Under the pieces are notes generated by a model. That model ran no database searches, had not been told where the DNA came from, and saw nothing but the letters and a program-made list of their open reading frames with translations. 58,961 nt of DNA from Caballeronia ptereochthonis (GTDB lineage Bacteria; Pseudomonadota; Gammaproteobacteria; Burkholderiales; Burkholderiaceae). Made by a program: the position numbers and the translations under genes. The DNA is taken from NCBI RefSeq assembly GCF_001545075.1, contig NZ_FCOB02000045.1:1-58961 (forward strand), in the 5' to 3' direction. Of this stretch, positions 33,055 to 41,416 are shown in pieces; position 1 is the first letter of the stretch, and each line of letters opens with the position of its first letter.

Positions 33055-34314
33055 TTGAACACCATCCTTATCAAACCGGCGCCGCGCGCGCATGTGACCT
33101 GGCCCGAGGAAGGGCTGACGCGCGTGCCATACGCCGTCTTCCAGAGCAAGGACGTCTACGCTGACGAGCAGGACAACGTCTTTCGCGGCGCGAACTGGAA
33201 TTTCCTCTGCCTCGAAGTCGAGCTGCCGAATCCGGGCGATTTCCGCGCGACCTTCGTCGGCGACACGCCTGTCGTCGTCACGCGCGATACCGACGGCGAG
33301 CTGTATGCGTTCGAGAACCGCTGCGCGCATCGCGGCGCGCTCGTGTGCCTGGAGGACGAGGGCAACGCGAAAGACTTCAGCTGCGTCTATCACGCGTGGA
33401 CCTACAACCTGCAGGGCGACCTGCTGGGTGTCGCGTTCAAGGACGGCATCAACGGCAAGGGCGGCATGAAGCCGGACTTCTGCATGGAGGACCACGGCCT
33501 GCGCAAGCTGCGCGTCGAGACGCTGCACGGACTCGTGTTCGGCAGCTATTCCGATGAAGTCGCGCCGCTCGAGGAATATCTCGGCGAGGAGATCGTCTCG
33601 CGCATCGCGCGCGTGCTCGAAGGCCGCAAGCCCGTCGTGCTCGGCCGCTTCACGCAGATGCTGCCGAACAACTGGAAGCTGTATGTCGAGAACGTGAAGG
33701 ACTCGTATCACGCGAGCATCCTGCATCTGTTCTTCACGACGTTCCAGTTGAATCGCCTCTCGCAGCGCGGCGGGATCATCGTCGATCCGAGCGGTGCGCA
33801 TCATGTGAGCTATTCGGCCGTCGATCACGCGAAAGAAACATCCAGCAAGGACTATTCGCAGCAGAACATCCGCTCTGAAAGCGGCCACCGTCTCGAAGAT
33901 GCGTCCGTGCTGAAGGGCACCGACGAATTCGGCGACGGCATCACGCTGCAGATCCTTTCCGTGTTCCCCGGCTTCGTGCTGCAGCAGATCCAGAACGCGA
34001 TCGCCGTGCGCCAAATCCTGCCGCGCGGCACTGCGGAAACCGAACTCAACTGGACCTACCTCGGCTTCGAGGACGACACGCCCGAACTGCGCGAAATGCG
34101 GCTGCGACAGGCGAACCTCGTCGGCCCGGCAGGTTATGTGTCGATGGAAGACGGCTGCGTCGGCGGCTTCGTGCAGCGCGGTATCGAAGGCGCGGAGAAC
34201 GCGTGCTCGGTCATCGAGATGGGCGGCGACACCGCCGAGAGCAGCGAGAGCCGCGTGACGGAGGCATCGATTCGCGGCTTCTGGAAGGCGTATCGCCACG
34301 CAATGAACTATTGA
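33055..34314 (+). CDS. tphA2: Aromatic-ring dioxygenase large subunit, terephthalate 1,2-dioxygenase-like
   Basis: A 419-residue Rieske oxygenase alpha subunit. The Rieske cluster ligands are Cys90, His92, Cys110 and His113 (ENRCAHRG and FSCVYHAW), and the mononuclear iron ligands are His219 and His224 with bridging Asp216 (NVKDSYHASILH). Stretches such as EDGCVGGFVQRGIEGAEN resemble TphA2 of Comamonas, which dihydroxylates terephthalate. The next three genes match tphA3, tphB and tphA1 in family and order. The substrate could be another carboxylated arene. AAGGAG lies six bases before a TTG at 33055, which I take as start; an ATG at 33016 has no such site. Confidence 0.85.
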   Translation: MNTILIKPAPRAHVTWPEEGLTRVPYAVFQSKDVYADEQDNVFRGANWNFLCLEVELPNPGDFRATFVGDTPVVVTRDTDGELYAFENRCAHRGALVCLEDEGNAKDFSCVYHAWTYNLQGDLLGVAFKDGINGKGGMKPDFCMEDHGLRKLRVETLHGLVFGSYSDEVAPLEEYLGEEIVSRIARVLEGRKPVVLGRFTQMLPNNWKLYVENVKDSYHASILHLFFTTFQLNRLSQRGGIIVDPSGAHHVSYSAVDHAKETSSKDYSQQNIRSESGHRLEDASVLKGTDEFGDGITLQILSVFPGFVLQQIQNAIAVRQILPRGTAETELNWTYLGFEDDTPELREMRLRQANLVGPAGYVSMEDGCVGGFVQRGIEGAENACSVIEMGGDTAESSESRVTEASIRGFWKAYRHAMNY

Positions 34315-34335
34315 GCACGACGGGGACGAGCAATC

Positions 34336-34803
34336 ATGCAAGACACTTTCCAGTTGATCGCGCGGGCGCAGGCGGAGTACGCGCGCTGCATCGACGATGG
34401 GGACCTGACGCAATGGCCGGAATTCTTCGTCGGCGAATGCGTGTACAAGGTGACGACCGCCGAAAACCACAAGCGCGGTCTCGAAGCGGGCCTGATCTAC
34501 GCGGCGTCGCGCGGCATGCTGGTGGACCGCATCGCGTCGCTACGCGATGCGAACATCTACGAGCGCCATGCATACCGGCATTTGCTGGGGCAGCCATACA
34601 TCGTATCGGAGAGCGGCGCAGAGGTGCGCAGCGAGACCTCGTTCATGGTCGCGCGCATCATGCGCGACGGCACGACGAGCCTGTTCGTCACCGGGCGTTA
34701 TCTCGACGTCTACGTGCGGCATGAGGACAGCGTGAAGCTGCGCGAGCGCATCGCCGTGTGCGACAGCTCGCGCATCAATACGCTGCTCGCGTTGCCGCTA
34801 TGA
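34336..34803 (+). CDS. tphA3: Aromatic-ring dioxygenase small subunit, TphA3-like
   Basis: A 155-residue beta subunit of the NTF2-like fold. Recognisable are GLIYAASRGMLVDRIASLR, ANIYERHAYRHLLG and the C-terminal RIAVCDSSRINTLLALPL, closely following TphA3 as I remember it. It is structural in the alpha3-beta3 oxygenase. It begins 21 bases after the large-subunit stop, and its own stop overlaps the next start (ATGA), so the operon is translationally coupled. Confidence 0.88.
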   Translation: MQDTFQLIARAQAEYARCIDDGDLTQWPEFFVGECVYKVTTAENHKRGLEAGLIYAASRGMLVDRIASLRDANIYERHAYRHLLGQPYIVSESGAEVRSETSFMVARIMRDGTTSLFVTGRYLDVYVRHEDSVKLRERIAVCDSSRINTLLALPL

Positions 34804-35810
34804 GGCGCGCGGCTTCCCTCATCGCGCTCGCCATCGGCGACCCGAACGGCATCGGGCCGGAGATCGCCGTGAAAGCGGCGGCGCGGCTCGCGGTCGAAGA
34901 AGGTCCGCGCGCGGTGCTCGTCGGCGATGCGCACGTGATCCGCTGGTATGCGCAGCGTTGCGCGCCCTCCTTCGACGTGCGCGAAGTTCGCGCCGACGCG
35001 TTGCCCGCGCTTTCTCCGGCTGCGTTCGACGTGCTGAACGTCCCGGCGCTTCCGGTCGATTCGTTCAAGCCGGGTGAAGTCGGCGCGGCGGCCGGCGCGG
35101 CAACGCTTGCCTATGTGCGCGCCGCACTCGATCTCGCACGCCCGGGCCATGCCGATGCGGTCATCGCGTGCCCCCATTCTGAAACGGCGATCAACGCATC
35201 CGGCACGGCGTTCGCGGGCTATCCCGGTTACGTGGCGAAGCACCTGGGCCTCGCATCCGACGACGTGTACCTGCTGCTCGTCGGCGGCGGCTTGCGCATC
35301 GTTCACGCGACGCTGCACGAAGGTCTCGCGGGCGCGCTCGCGCGTCTCACGGCCAGGCAGGTGGAAGGCGCGGCGCGCGCCGCGGTCCGCGCAATGAACG
35401 CGATGGGCGTCGAGCGTCCGCGCATCGGCATGATGGGCATCAACCCGCACGCAGGCGAGGGCGGCTTGTTCGGCCGCGAGGATATCGAGGTGACCGAGCC
35501 CGCTGTCGCGGCGCTGCGCGAGGAAGGTATCGACGTGATCGGCCCGCAGGGCGCGGACTTGCTGCTGACGCGCGAGGACATCGACGTGTTCGTCGCGATG
35601 TATCACGATCAGGGCCACATTCCGGTGAAGCTGCGCGCGGGACGCCATTCGGCGGCGATGTCGATCGGCGGCGATGTGGTGTTTTCGAGCGTCGGTCATG
35701 GCAGCGGCTTCGATATCGCCGGACGGCTCGTTGCGGACCCCGCGCCCCTGCTCGGGGCGATCGGGCTCGTCACGCGCGGCGAATCGCCGGCAGCGACGGC
35801 CAAGGCTTGA
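34800..35810 (+). CDS. tphB: cis-Dihydrodiol dehydrogenase of the PdxA family, TphB-like
   Basis: A 336-residue member of the PdxA (4-hydroxythreonine-4-phosphate dehydrogenase) family. It has IALAIGDPNGIGPEIAVKA at the N-terminus and the three metal-binding histidines in ACPHSETAI, GINPHAGEGG and YHDQGHIPVK. In the terephthalate pathway TphB oxidises and decarboxylates the cis-dihydrodiol dicarboxylate to protocatechuate with NAD+ and is the PdxA-like gene between tphA3 and tphA1, exactly the position seen here. Context therefore favours TphB over true PdxA. ATG 34800 overlaps the preceding stop. Confidence 0.87.
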   Translation: MRRAASLIALAIGDPNGIGPEIAVKAAARLAVEEGPRAVLVGDAHVIRWYAQRCAPSFDVREVRADALPALSPAAFDVLNVPALPVDSFKPGEVGAAAGAATLAYVRAALDLARPGHADAVIACPHSETAINASGTAFAGYPGYVAKHLGLASDDVYLLLVGGGLRIVHATLHEGLAGALARLTARQVEGAARAAVRAMNAMGVERPRIGMMGINPHAGEGGLFGREDIEVTEPAVAALREEGIDVIGPQGADLLLTREDIDVFVAMYHDQGHIPVKLRAGRHSAAMSIGGDVVFSSVGHGSGFDIAGRLVADPAPLLGAIGLVTRGESPAATAKA

Positions 35811-35821
35811 GAGGAGTATTC

Positions 35822-36796
35822 GTGTCTTATCAGATCAACGTCGCCGCGAGCGACATCAGCTTCGACTGCAACGACGGCGAAACCGTGCTCGACGCGGCCG
35901 AACGTGCGGGCTTCGCGTTGCCGTATTCGTGCCGCAAGGGCGTGTGCGCGGAATGCCAGGGCGGTGTGGTGAACGCCGATGGCGTCACCGAAAAAGCGCT
36001 GCTGTGTTGCGTGCGCCCGGCGGCCAATATGACGATCGCGCCGCGCAAGATCGAGAAGCGCGAACGCATCGTGCGCAAGAAGCTCGACGCGTCCGTGTTC
36101 CGCATCACGCAGGCCGCGCCGGATGTCACGGTGCTGCAACTGCGCCTGCCGATCGGCGTGCGCGCGAAATTCCGCGCGGGCCAGTATCTTCAGGTCCATC
36201 TCGACGAAGAAACGGTCCGCAACTATTCGATGGCGAATCCGCCGCATCAGAGCGACAGCGTGCATCTCCACGTGCGTCACGTGCCGGGCGGCCGCTTCTC
36301 CGATGGCGTGCTGAAGGAGCTCGCGGTCGGCAGGAAGTTGCGTGTCGAACTACCTTATGGCGAATTCTTCTTCCGCGACGAGTCGGAGAAACCGGTGATT
36401 CTCGTCGCGACGGGAACGGGCTTCGCGCCGGTGAAGTCGATCGTCGAGGATGCGATCAAGCGCAAGCTCGCGCGTCCGCTCAAGCTGTACTGGGGTGCGC
36501 GCCGCAGGCAGGACTTGTATCTCGCCGAGCTCGCTCGGAAGTGGCACGACGAGGGACACGTCGAGTTCACTCCGGTGCTGTCCGATCCGGACGATGACTG
36601 GACTGGCCGCACGGGACTCGTGCATCGCGCGGTGCTGGCCGATCATCCGTCGCTCGCGGAACATCAGGTCTATGCATGCGGCAATCCGGCGATGACGAGC
36701 GCCGCCCGCGACGAGTTCACGCGCGCGGGCCTGCCGGAAGACGAGTTTTTCTGCGACGCCTTCGTGCAGACCGACGCGCTCGAACCGGCGGCATAG
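35822..36796 (+). CDS. tphA1: Dioxygenase reductase component (2Fe-2S, FAD, NADH), TphA1-like
   Basis: A 324-residue class IB oxygenase reductase. The N-terminal plant-type ferredoxin has CRKGVCAEC and a later LLCCV that provide the cluster cysteines. The flavin domain has RNYSMAN and the NAD domain GTGFAPVKS and YACGNPAM. It passes electrons from NADH to the Rieske oxygenase. The start is the GTG at 35822, set by GAGAGGAG six bases upstream. It is the last enzyme gene of the tph-type operon and is followed by a copy of the putative IclR site. Confidence 0.9.
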   Translation: MSYQINVAASDISFDCNDGETVLDAAERAGFALPYSCRKGVCAECQGGVVNADGVTEKALLCCVRPAANMTIAPRKIEKRERIVRKKLDASVFRITQAAPDVTVLQLRLPIGVRAKFRAGQYLQVHLDEETVRNYSMANPPHQSDSVHLHVRHVPGGRFSDGVLKELAVGRKLRVELPYGEFFFRDESEKPVILVATGTGFAPVKSIVEDAIKRKLARPLKLYWGARRRQDLYLAELARKWHDEGHVEFTPVLSDPDDDWTGRTGLVHRAVLADHPSLAEHQVYACGNPAMTSAARDEFTRAGLPEDEFFCDAFVQTDALEPAA

Positions 36797-36811
36797 CGCG
36801 CGCATCGCACG

Positions 36812-36822
36812 ATATTCGAATA
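36812..36822. promoter_or_regulatory. Third copy of the putative IclR site, before the MFS gene
   Basis: ATATTCGAATA here contains the perfect palindrome TATTCGAATA (36813-36822) and matches the two sites at 32945 and 32963 in ten of eleven bases. It lies 22 bases upstream of the transporter start, in the 48-base gap after tphA1. It suggests a second, coregulated promoter for the transporter. Confidence 0.55.
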
Positions 36823-36844
36823 ACAAGCGAACGGAGACAATAAA

Positions 36845-38197
36845 GTGGGTTCCCCAAGCATCAGCGTTTCAGACATCATCGAGCGGCAGCGCATCAACCG
36901 GCGGCAATATCTCATCGTGCTGCTATGCGCGCTCCTGATGTTCCTCGACGGCTTCGACACGCAGGCCGTGAGCTACATCGTGCCCGTGCTCGCAAAGTCA
37001 TGGCACCTGCCGCGCGAGATTCTCGGCTCGATCTTCTCGGCGGCGCTCGTCGGCCTGATGGTCGGCTATCTCGCGATATCGCCGCTGTCGAGCCGCTTTG
37101 GCCACAAGCGCATGATGGTGTTCAGCACCGTGTTCTTCGCGATCTTCACGCTGCTCACGGTGTTCGCGACCAACGTCACCGAACTGATCGGCCTGCGCTT
37201 CCTGACGGGCATCGGCCTTGGCGCGGCGGCGCCGAGCGCGGTCGCGTTGACCTGCGAATTCGCGCCGAAGCGCGTGCGCTCGACCTTCGTGCTGCTCGTC
37301 TATTGCGGCTTTTCGCTGGGGTTCGTGGTGGCGGGCTTCATGTCGGGCGTGCTGTTGCCCGCCTTCGGCTGGCAATCGCTGATGCTCGCGGGCGCGCTTG
37401 CGCCGCTTGCGCTCGCGCTGCCGCTCGTCTTCTTGCTGCCCGAGTCGCTCGCGTTCCTGAAGAAGCGTCCGCAGGGCGATGAGCGCATCCGCCGGCTCGT
37501 GTCGAAGGTGTTTCCGCAGGCGCAGATTCCGGAAGGCAGCCGCTTCATTCTCGAAGACGAAGAGGAATCGCGCGCGAGCGTCGCCGCGCTGTTCCGTGGA
37601 CGCACGTCGGCCGGCACGCTGCTGCTGTGGGGCGTGTTCTTCCTGAATCTCGCGGAGTTCTATTTCCTGCAGAGCTGGCTGCCGACGATGCTCACCGGCC
37701 TCGGCTATCCCGCCGCGACGGTGGTCTGGGTGACCGCCTTGCCGACGATCGCGGGCGTGATCTCCGCCGTGCCGCTCGGACTCGCGATGGACCGCGTCGG
37801 CCCGTACGTCACCCTGACGGTGATGTACGTCGCCGGCTGCCTCTTCATGTTCATGGTGGCGTCGACGTTCGCCGCGCCGGTCTGGCTGCTGATGGTGGCG
37901 GTGTTCTGCGCGGGCTTCTGCATCAGCGGCGGACAGAAGAGCGTGATCGCGCTCGCGGCCATCTACTATCCGTCGAACCTGCGCTCGACCGGGGTAGGCT
38001 GGGCGCTCGGCATCGGACGTCTGGGCGGGATCGCGGGGCCGCTGATCGTCGGCGTGATGTATTCGGCGCACTGGACGCCGGCTGAAGTCTTCCGTATCGC
38101 CGCATTGCCGGTGCTCGTCGCGGGCCTTGCCGTGTTCCTGATGGGACGTCTGTCGGGTGCGCACGATACCGTGGCGGCGACGCGCGTGCCCGGCTGA
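36845..38197 (+). CDS. MFS transporter, aromatic acid:H+ symporter (AAHS) family
   Basis: A 450-residue inner-membrane protein with twelve segments. It has FLDGFDTQAVSYIVPVLA in segment 1, the hallmark DGFD of PcaK/BenK-type AAHS transporters, then SRFGHKRMM and a large central loop. It should import the aromatic acid attacked by the dioxygenase. In Comamonas the tph operon uses the binding protein TphC instead, so this is a different uptake solution. The start is GTG 36845 with GGAGACAATAAA upstream. A terminator follows. Confidence 0.9.
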   Translation: MGSPSISVSDIIERQRINRRQYLIVLLCALLMFLDGFDTQAVSYIVPVLAKSWHLPREILGSIFSAALVGLMVGYLAISPLSSRFGHKRMMVFSTVFFAIFTLLTVFATNVTELIGLRFLTGIGLGAAAPSAVALTCEFAPKRVRSTFVLLVYCGFSLGFVVAGFMSGVLLPAFGWQSLMLAGALAPLALALPLVFLLPESLAFLKKRPQGDERIRRLVSKVFPQAQIPEGSRFILEDEEESRASVAALFRGRTSAGTLLLWGVFFLNLAEFYFLQSWLPTMLTGLGYPAATVVWVTALPTIAGVISAVPLGLAMDRVGPYVTLTVMYVAGCLFMFMVASTFAAPVWLLMVAVFCAGFCISGGQKSVIALAAIYYPSNLRSTGVGWALGIGRLGGIAGPLIVGVMYSAHWTPAEVFRIAALPVLVAGLAVFLMGRLSGAHDTVAATRVPG

Positions 38198-38227
38198 ACT
38201 TTTCAATTCGATTGCGCATGCTTTCCG

Positions 38228-38264
38228 GCGCGGTGCGGCTCCAGGGAGTCCACCGCGCTGTTTT
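38228..38264 (+). terminator. Rho-independent terminator after the aromatic transporter
   Basis: Arms GCGCGGTG (38228-38235) and CACCGCGC (38251-38258) are followed by TGTTTTTATTT. The hairpin begins 30 bases after the transporter stop and closes the tph-type operon. Confidence 0.85.
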
Positions 38265-38327
38265 TATTTCGTTGAATAGAACGCTCACCGTGCCAGCGCC
38301 TCATCGGTATTTTCCGCAGGTTTATTT

Positions 38328-38343
38328 GCTTAGATACCTAAGC
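38328..38343. promoter_or_regulatory. Palindrome upstream of the ABC permease operon
   Basis: GCTTAGATACCTAAGC has six-base arms around ATAC and lies about 57 bases before the TTG start of the permease gene, in an AT-rich patch. The TTAG...CTAA shape resembles sites of MarR-type aromatic-sensing repressors. No such regulator is encoded next to it. Nothing else is visible in the gap 38198-38399 besides this and the terminator. Confidence 0.5.
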
Positions 38344-38399
38344 TTATGATGCCCTTCATCCGATGAGACTCAGTCGATCCCTTCGGGGAGGAGCCGCGC

Positions 38400-40142
38400 T
38401 TGGAACTGACATTCGATGCGATGAAGGCAGCCATATCGCGTTCCACGCGGCTCGATGCGAAGTGGCTCGTGATCGGCGGCGCGGTGGTCATCGCGGGGGT
38501 GCTTGCGCTGATTCCCCTCGTGTTTCTGTTCTGGCAAAGCTTCTTCACGCCGCAAGTCGCGGATAACCCGGCCGTTTTCACCTTCGGCAATTACAAGCTC
38601 GCGTACGGCAGCCCCGAGACGCTGCGCACGCTTTTCAACTCGCTCAAGTTCGCGCTCGGCGCGGCGTGCGTCTCGTTCGCGATCGGCACCGTGCTCGCCT
38701 GGATCATCGAGCGCACCAATACGCCCTTGCGCAAGTTCTTCTATGCGATCACGATCGTCCCGCTGATCGTGCCGAGCATCCTCTTCACGATTGCGTGGAT
38801 CTTTCTCGCGAGCCCGAAGATCGGCGTGCTCAACGTGGCGCTCGGCGCGCTCTTCGGCGTGACGAAGCCGATTTTCAACATCTACAGCATGAGCGGCATG
38901 ATCTGGGTGGACGGCCTGCATTACTCGACGATGGCCTTTCTCCTCATGTCCGCGGCCTTTCGCGGCATGGATCCGTCGCTGGAGGAGTCGTCGCTGATGA
39001 GCGGCGCGGGCATCGCGCGCACGATGTGGCGCATCACGCTGCGCCTCGCGTTTCCGGCCATCGTCTCGACGCTGCTGATTCTCTTCGTGCGCGCGCTCGA
39101 ATCGTTCGAAGTGCCCGCGCTGATCGGCTTGCCCGTGAAGCTGCAGGTGTTCACGTCGTCGATCTATGAAGCCATCGAGCAGTATCCGAGTCAGATCGGT
39201 CTCGCGTCGTCGTATTCGATGCTGCTGCTCGTGATCACCTCGGTCGGTCTCTATCTGCAATCGCGCGTGTCGTCGGGCGGCGGCAAGTATTCGACGATCA
39301 GCGGCAAGGGCTTTCGTCCGCGCGTCGTCGATATCGGCAAATGGCGCTATCTGATGGCCGGCGTGTTCCTCGTCTACTTCCTGCTGATCGTCGCGCTGCC
39401 GTTCGCGGTGCTGCTCTGGTCTTCGCTGCAAAAGTATTACCGCACGCCTTCGCTCTCCGCGCTGCATCATCTTTCTTTCGACGCCTACCGCTACATCCTG
39501 CATCTTTCGACGCTCAGACACGCGGTAATCAACAGCCTCGTACTGTCGTTCGGCTGCGCGACCGCCGTAATGCTGCTTTCAGCGGTGATCTGCTGGATCG
39601 TCACCAAGACGAAGCTGCCGGGGCGCTGGTTCCTCGACAACCTCGCTTCTCTGCCGCTCGTGTTTCCCGGGCTCGTGCTCGGCCTGTCGTTCATGATCGT
39701 TTCGCTGAAAGTCGATATCGGCATCTACGGCACGCTGTGGATTCTGCTCATCGCCTATATCACGCGCTTCATGCCGTACGGCATGCGCTACACGACCACG
39801 TCGATGGTGCAGATTCACAAGGAACTCGAAGAGTCCGCCGCGATGAGTTGCGCGAGCTGGAGCGCGACCTTCTTCCGCATCGTGTTGCCGCTCCTCAAGC
39901 CGGGCCTGCTGGCGGGCTGGATCTACGTGATGATCGTGTCGATCCGCGAATTGTCGAGTTCGATCCTGCTCTATAGCCCCGGTTCGGAGACCGTGTCGAT
40001 CGTGATCTGGGAGTTGTGGCAGAACGGGCAATACGTCGAGCTTTCCGCGCTGTCGGTGATGCTGGTGCTCGCGCTCCTCGCGCTGGTTACGCTCGCGCAA
40101 TGGATCGGCGGCAAGTTCGGCGTGAAGGCCAATCACGGCTGA
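38400..40142 (+). CDS. ABC transporter permease, fused double-domain (ferric iron/phosphonate/polyamine type)
   Basis: A 580-residue inner-membrane protein with two homologous permease halves, each of about six segments, as in FbpB/SfuB. The ATPase-contact loops (EAA type) are visible as SLEESSLMSGAGIARTMWRI in half one and ELEESAAMSCASWSATFFRI in half two. Substrates of this group include Fe3+, thiamine, 2-aminoethylphosphonate and other small solutes; no choice can be made. GGGGAGGAG precedes the TTG at 38400; an ATG seven codons inside is the alternative. The ATPase gene follows, but no binding-protein gene is next to it. Confidence 0.85.
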   Translation: MELTFDAMKAAISRSTRLDAKWLVIGGAVVIAGVLALIPLVFLFWQSFFTPQVADNPAVFTFGNYKLAYGSPETLRTLFNSLKFALGAACVSFAIGTVLAWIIERTNTPLRKFFYAITIVPLIVPSILFTIAWIFLASPKIGVLNVALGALFGVTKPIFNIYSMSGMIWVDGLHYSTMAFLLMSAAFRGMDPSLEESSLMSGAGIARTMWRITLRLAFPAIVSTLLILFVRALESFEVPALIGLPVKLQVFTSSIYEAIEQYPSQIGLASSYSMLLLVITSVGLYLQSRVSSGGGKYSTISGKGFRPRVVDIGKWRYLMAGVFLVYFLLIVALPFAVLLWSSLQKYYRTPSLSALHHLSFDAYRYILHLSTLRHAVINSLVLSFGCATAVMLLSAVICWIVTKTKLPGRWFLDNLASLPLVFPGLVLGLSFMIVSLKVDIGIYGTLWILLIAYITRFMPYGMRYTTTSMVQIHKELEESAAMSCASWSATFFRIVLPLLKPGLLAGWIYVMIVSIRELSSSILLYSPGSETVSIVIWELWQNGQYVELSALSVMLVLALLALVTLAQWIGGKFGVKANHG

Positions 40143-40176
40143 TCGCGCGCGACGATAAAAAACATCGGAGACAAAG

Positions 40177-41289
40177 GTGCTGAACGTTCAGGGTCTTAAC
40201 ACCGAATATGTCGACGGCAACAACGCGCGCGTGCGCGCCGCCCGCGACGTTTCGTTCGACGTGCCCGAGGGCAAGCTCTTCACGCTGCTCGGCCCGAGCG
40301 GCTGCGGCAAGACGACGACGCTGCGCTCCATCGCCGGTCTCGAGCGTCCGGTCGGCGGCTCGATCTCGGTGAACGGCGTGACCGTGTTCTCCGCCCGCGA
40401 CGAGACCTTCGTGCCGCCGAATCGCCGCAAGTTCGGCATGGTGTTCCAGTCGTACGCGATCTGGCCGCACATGACGGTGTTTCGCAACGCGAGCTTTCCG
40501 CTCGAGGTCGGCGGGAAGAAGTACTCGAAGCGCGAGATCGAGGAAAAGGTGATGCGCGTGCTGACGGCGGTCGGCCTCGATCACGTCGCGGATCGCGACG
40601 CGACGCGCATGTCGGGCGGCCAGCAGCAACGCCTCGCGCTGGCGCGCGCGCTCGTGATGGAGCCGAAGCTTCTGCTGCTCGACGAACCGCTCTCGAACCT
40701 CGACGCGAAGCTGCGCGACAAGATGCGCTTCGAGCTGAAACGCATGCAGCGCGAACTGCGCATCACGACGATCTACGTGACGCACGATCAGGAGGAGGCG
40801 CTCGCGCTGTCGCACGAGATCGCGGTGATGAAGGACGGACAGATCGTGCAGAAGGCCGCGCCGCGCGCGATCTACGATCTGCCGAACTGCAAGTTCGTCG
40901 CGGACTTCGTGGGCACGACCAATTTCATCGACGGCCGCGTGCGCGACTGCGAGGACGACGCGGGCCACGTGCTGATCGAGTCGGCGATCGGCCCGATCGC
41001 GGTGGCGAATGCGACGTCGTGCCGTCCCGGCGACGAAGTGGTGATCTCCGTGCGTCCCGAGAACGTGATGGTGCACGAGACGCTCGACGGCGTGAGCGCG
41101 CGGAACGTGTTCACGGGCACGGTCGCGGCGAAGGTGTTTCTCGGCGAAACGCTCGATTTCCAGATCAGGGTGGGCGAACAGATCGTGCTCGCGCGCGTGC
41201 ATCCGTCGCACAAGACGCCGGTCGGGGAGACCATTCATTTTTCGATCGATCCGGCGAGCGGCATCGCGCTGGCTTCGCAGAAGGGCTGA
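40177..41289 (+). CDS. ABC transporter ATP-binding protein (FbpC/PotA type)
   Basis: A 370-residue ATPase: Walker A GPSGCGKTT, signature MSGGQQQRLALARAL, Walker B LLLLDEPLSNLDAKLRD and switch His in YVTHDQEEA. A C-terminal TOBE-like domain begins around residue 290 (SVRPENVMVHE). It energises the fused permease encoded 34 bases upstream. The start is GTG 40177 with CGGAG ahead of it. No downstream component of the transporter follows. Confidence 0.9.
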   Translation: MLNVQGLNTEYVDGNNARVRAARDVSFDVPEGKLFTLLGPSGCGKTTTLRSIAGLERPVGGSISVNGVTVFSARDETFVPPNRRKFGMVFQSYAIWPHMTVFRNASFPLEVGGKKYSKREIEEKVMRVLTAVGLDHVADRDATRMSGGQQQRLALARALVMEPKLLLLDEPLSNLDAKLRDKMRFELKRMQRELRITTIYVTHDQEEALALSHEIAVMKDGQIVQKAAPRAIYDLPNCKFVADFVGTTNFIDGRVRDCEDDAGHVLIESAIGPIAVANATSCRPGDEVVISVRPENVMVHETLDGVSARNVFTGTVAAKVFLGETLDFQIRVGEQIVLARVHPSHKTPVGETIHFSIDPASGIALASQKG

Positions 41290-41416
41290 AACGCGCGGCG
41301 CGTTCATGTGACGTTCGTCAAGGGACGCGCGCGCCGCCTCCTTGTCGTGGATGATGTCCCGAGGCTACGATCGACAAGATCGCCGCCTTGGGCCGAACGT
41401 GTCGGCCCGCATCGCC

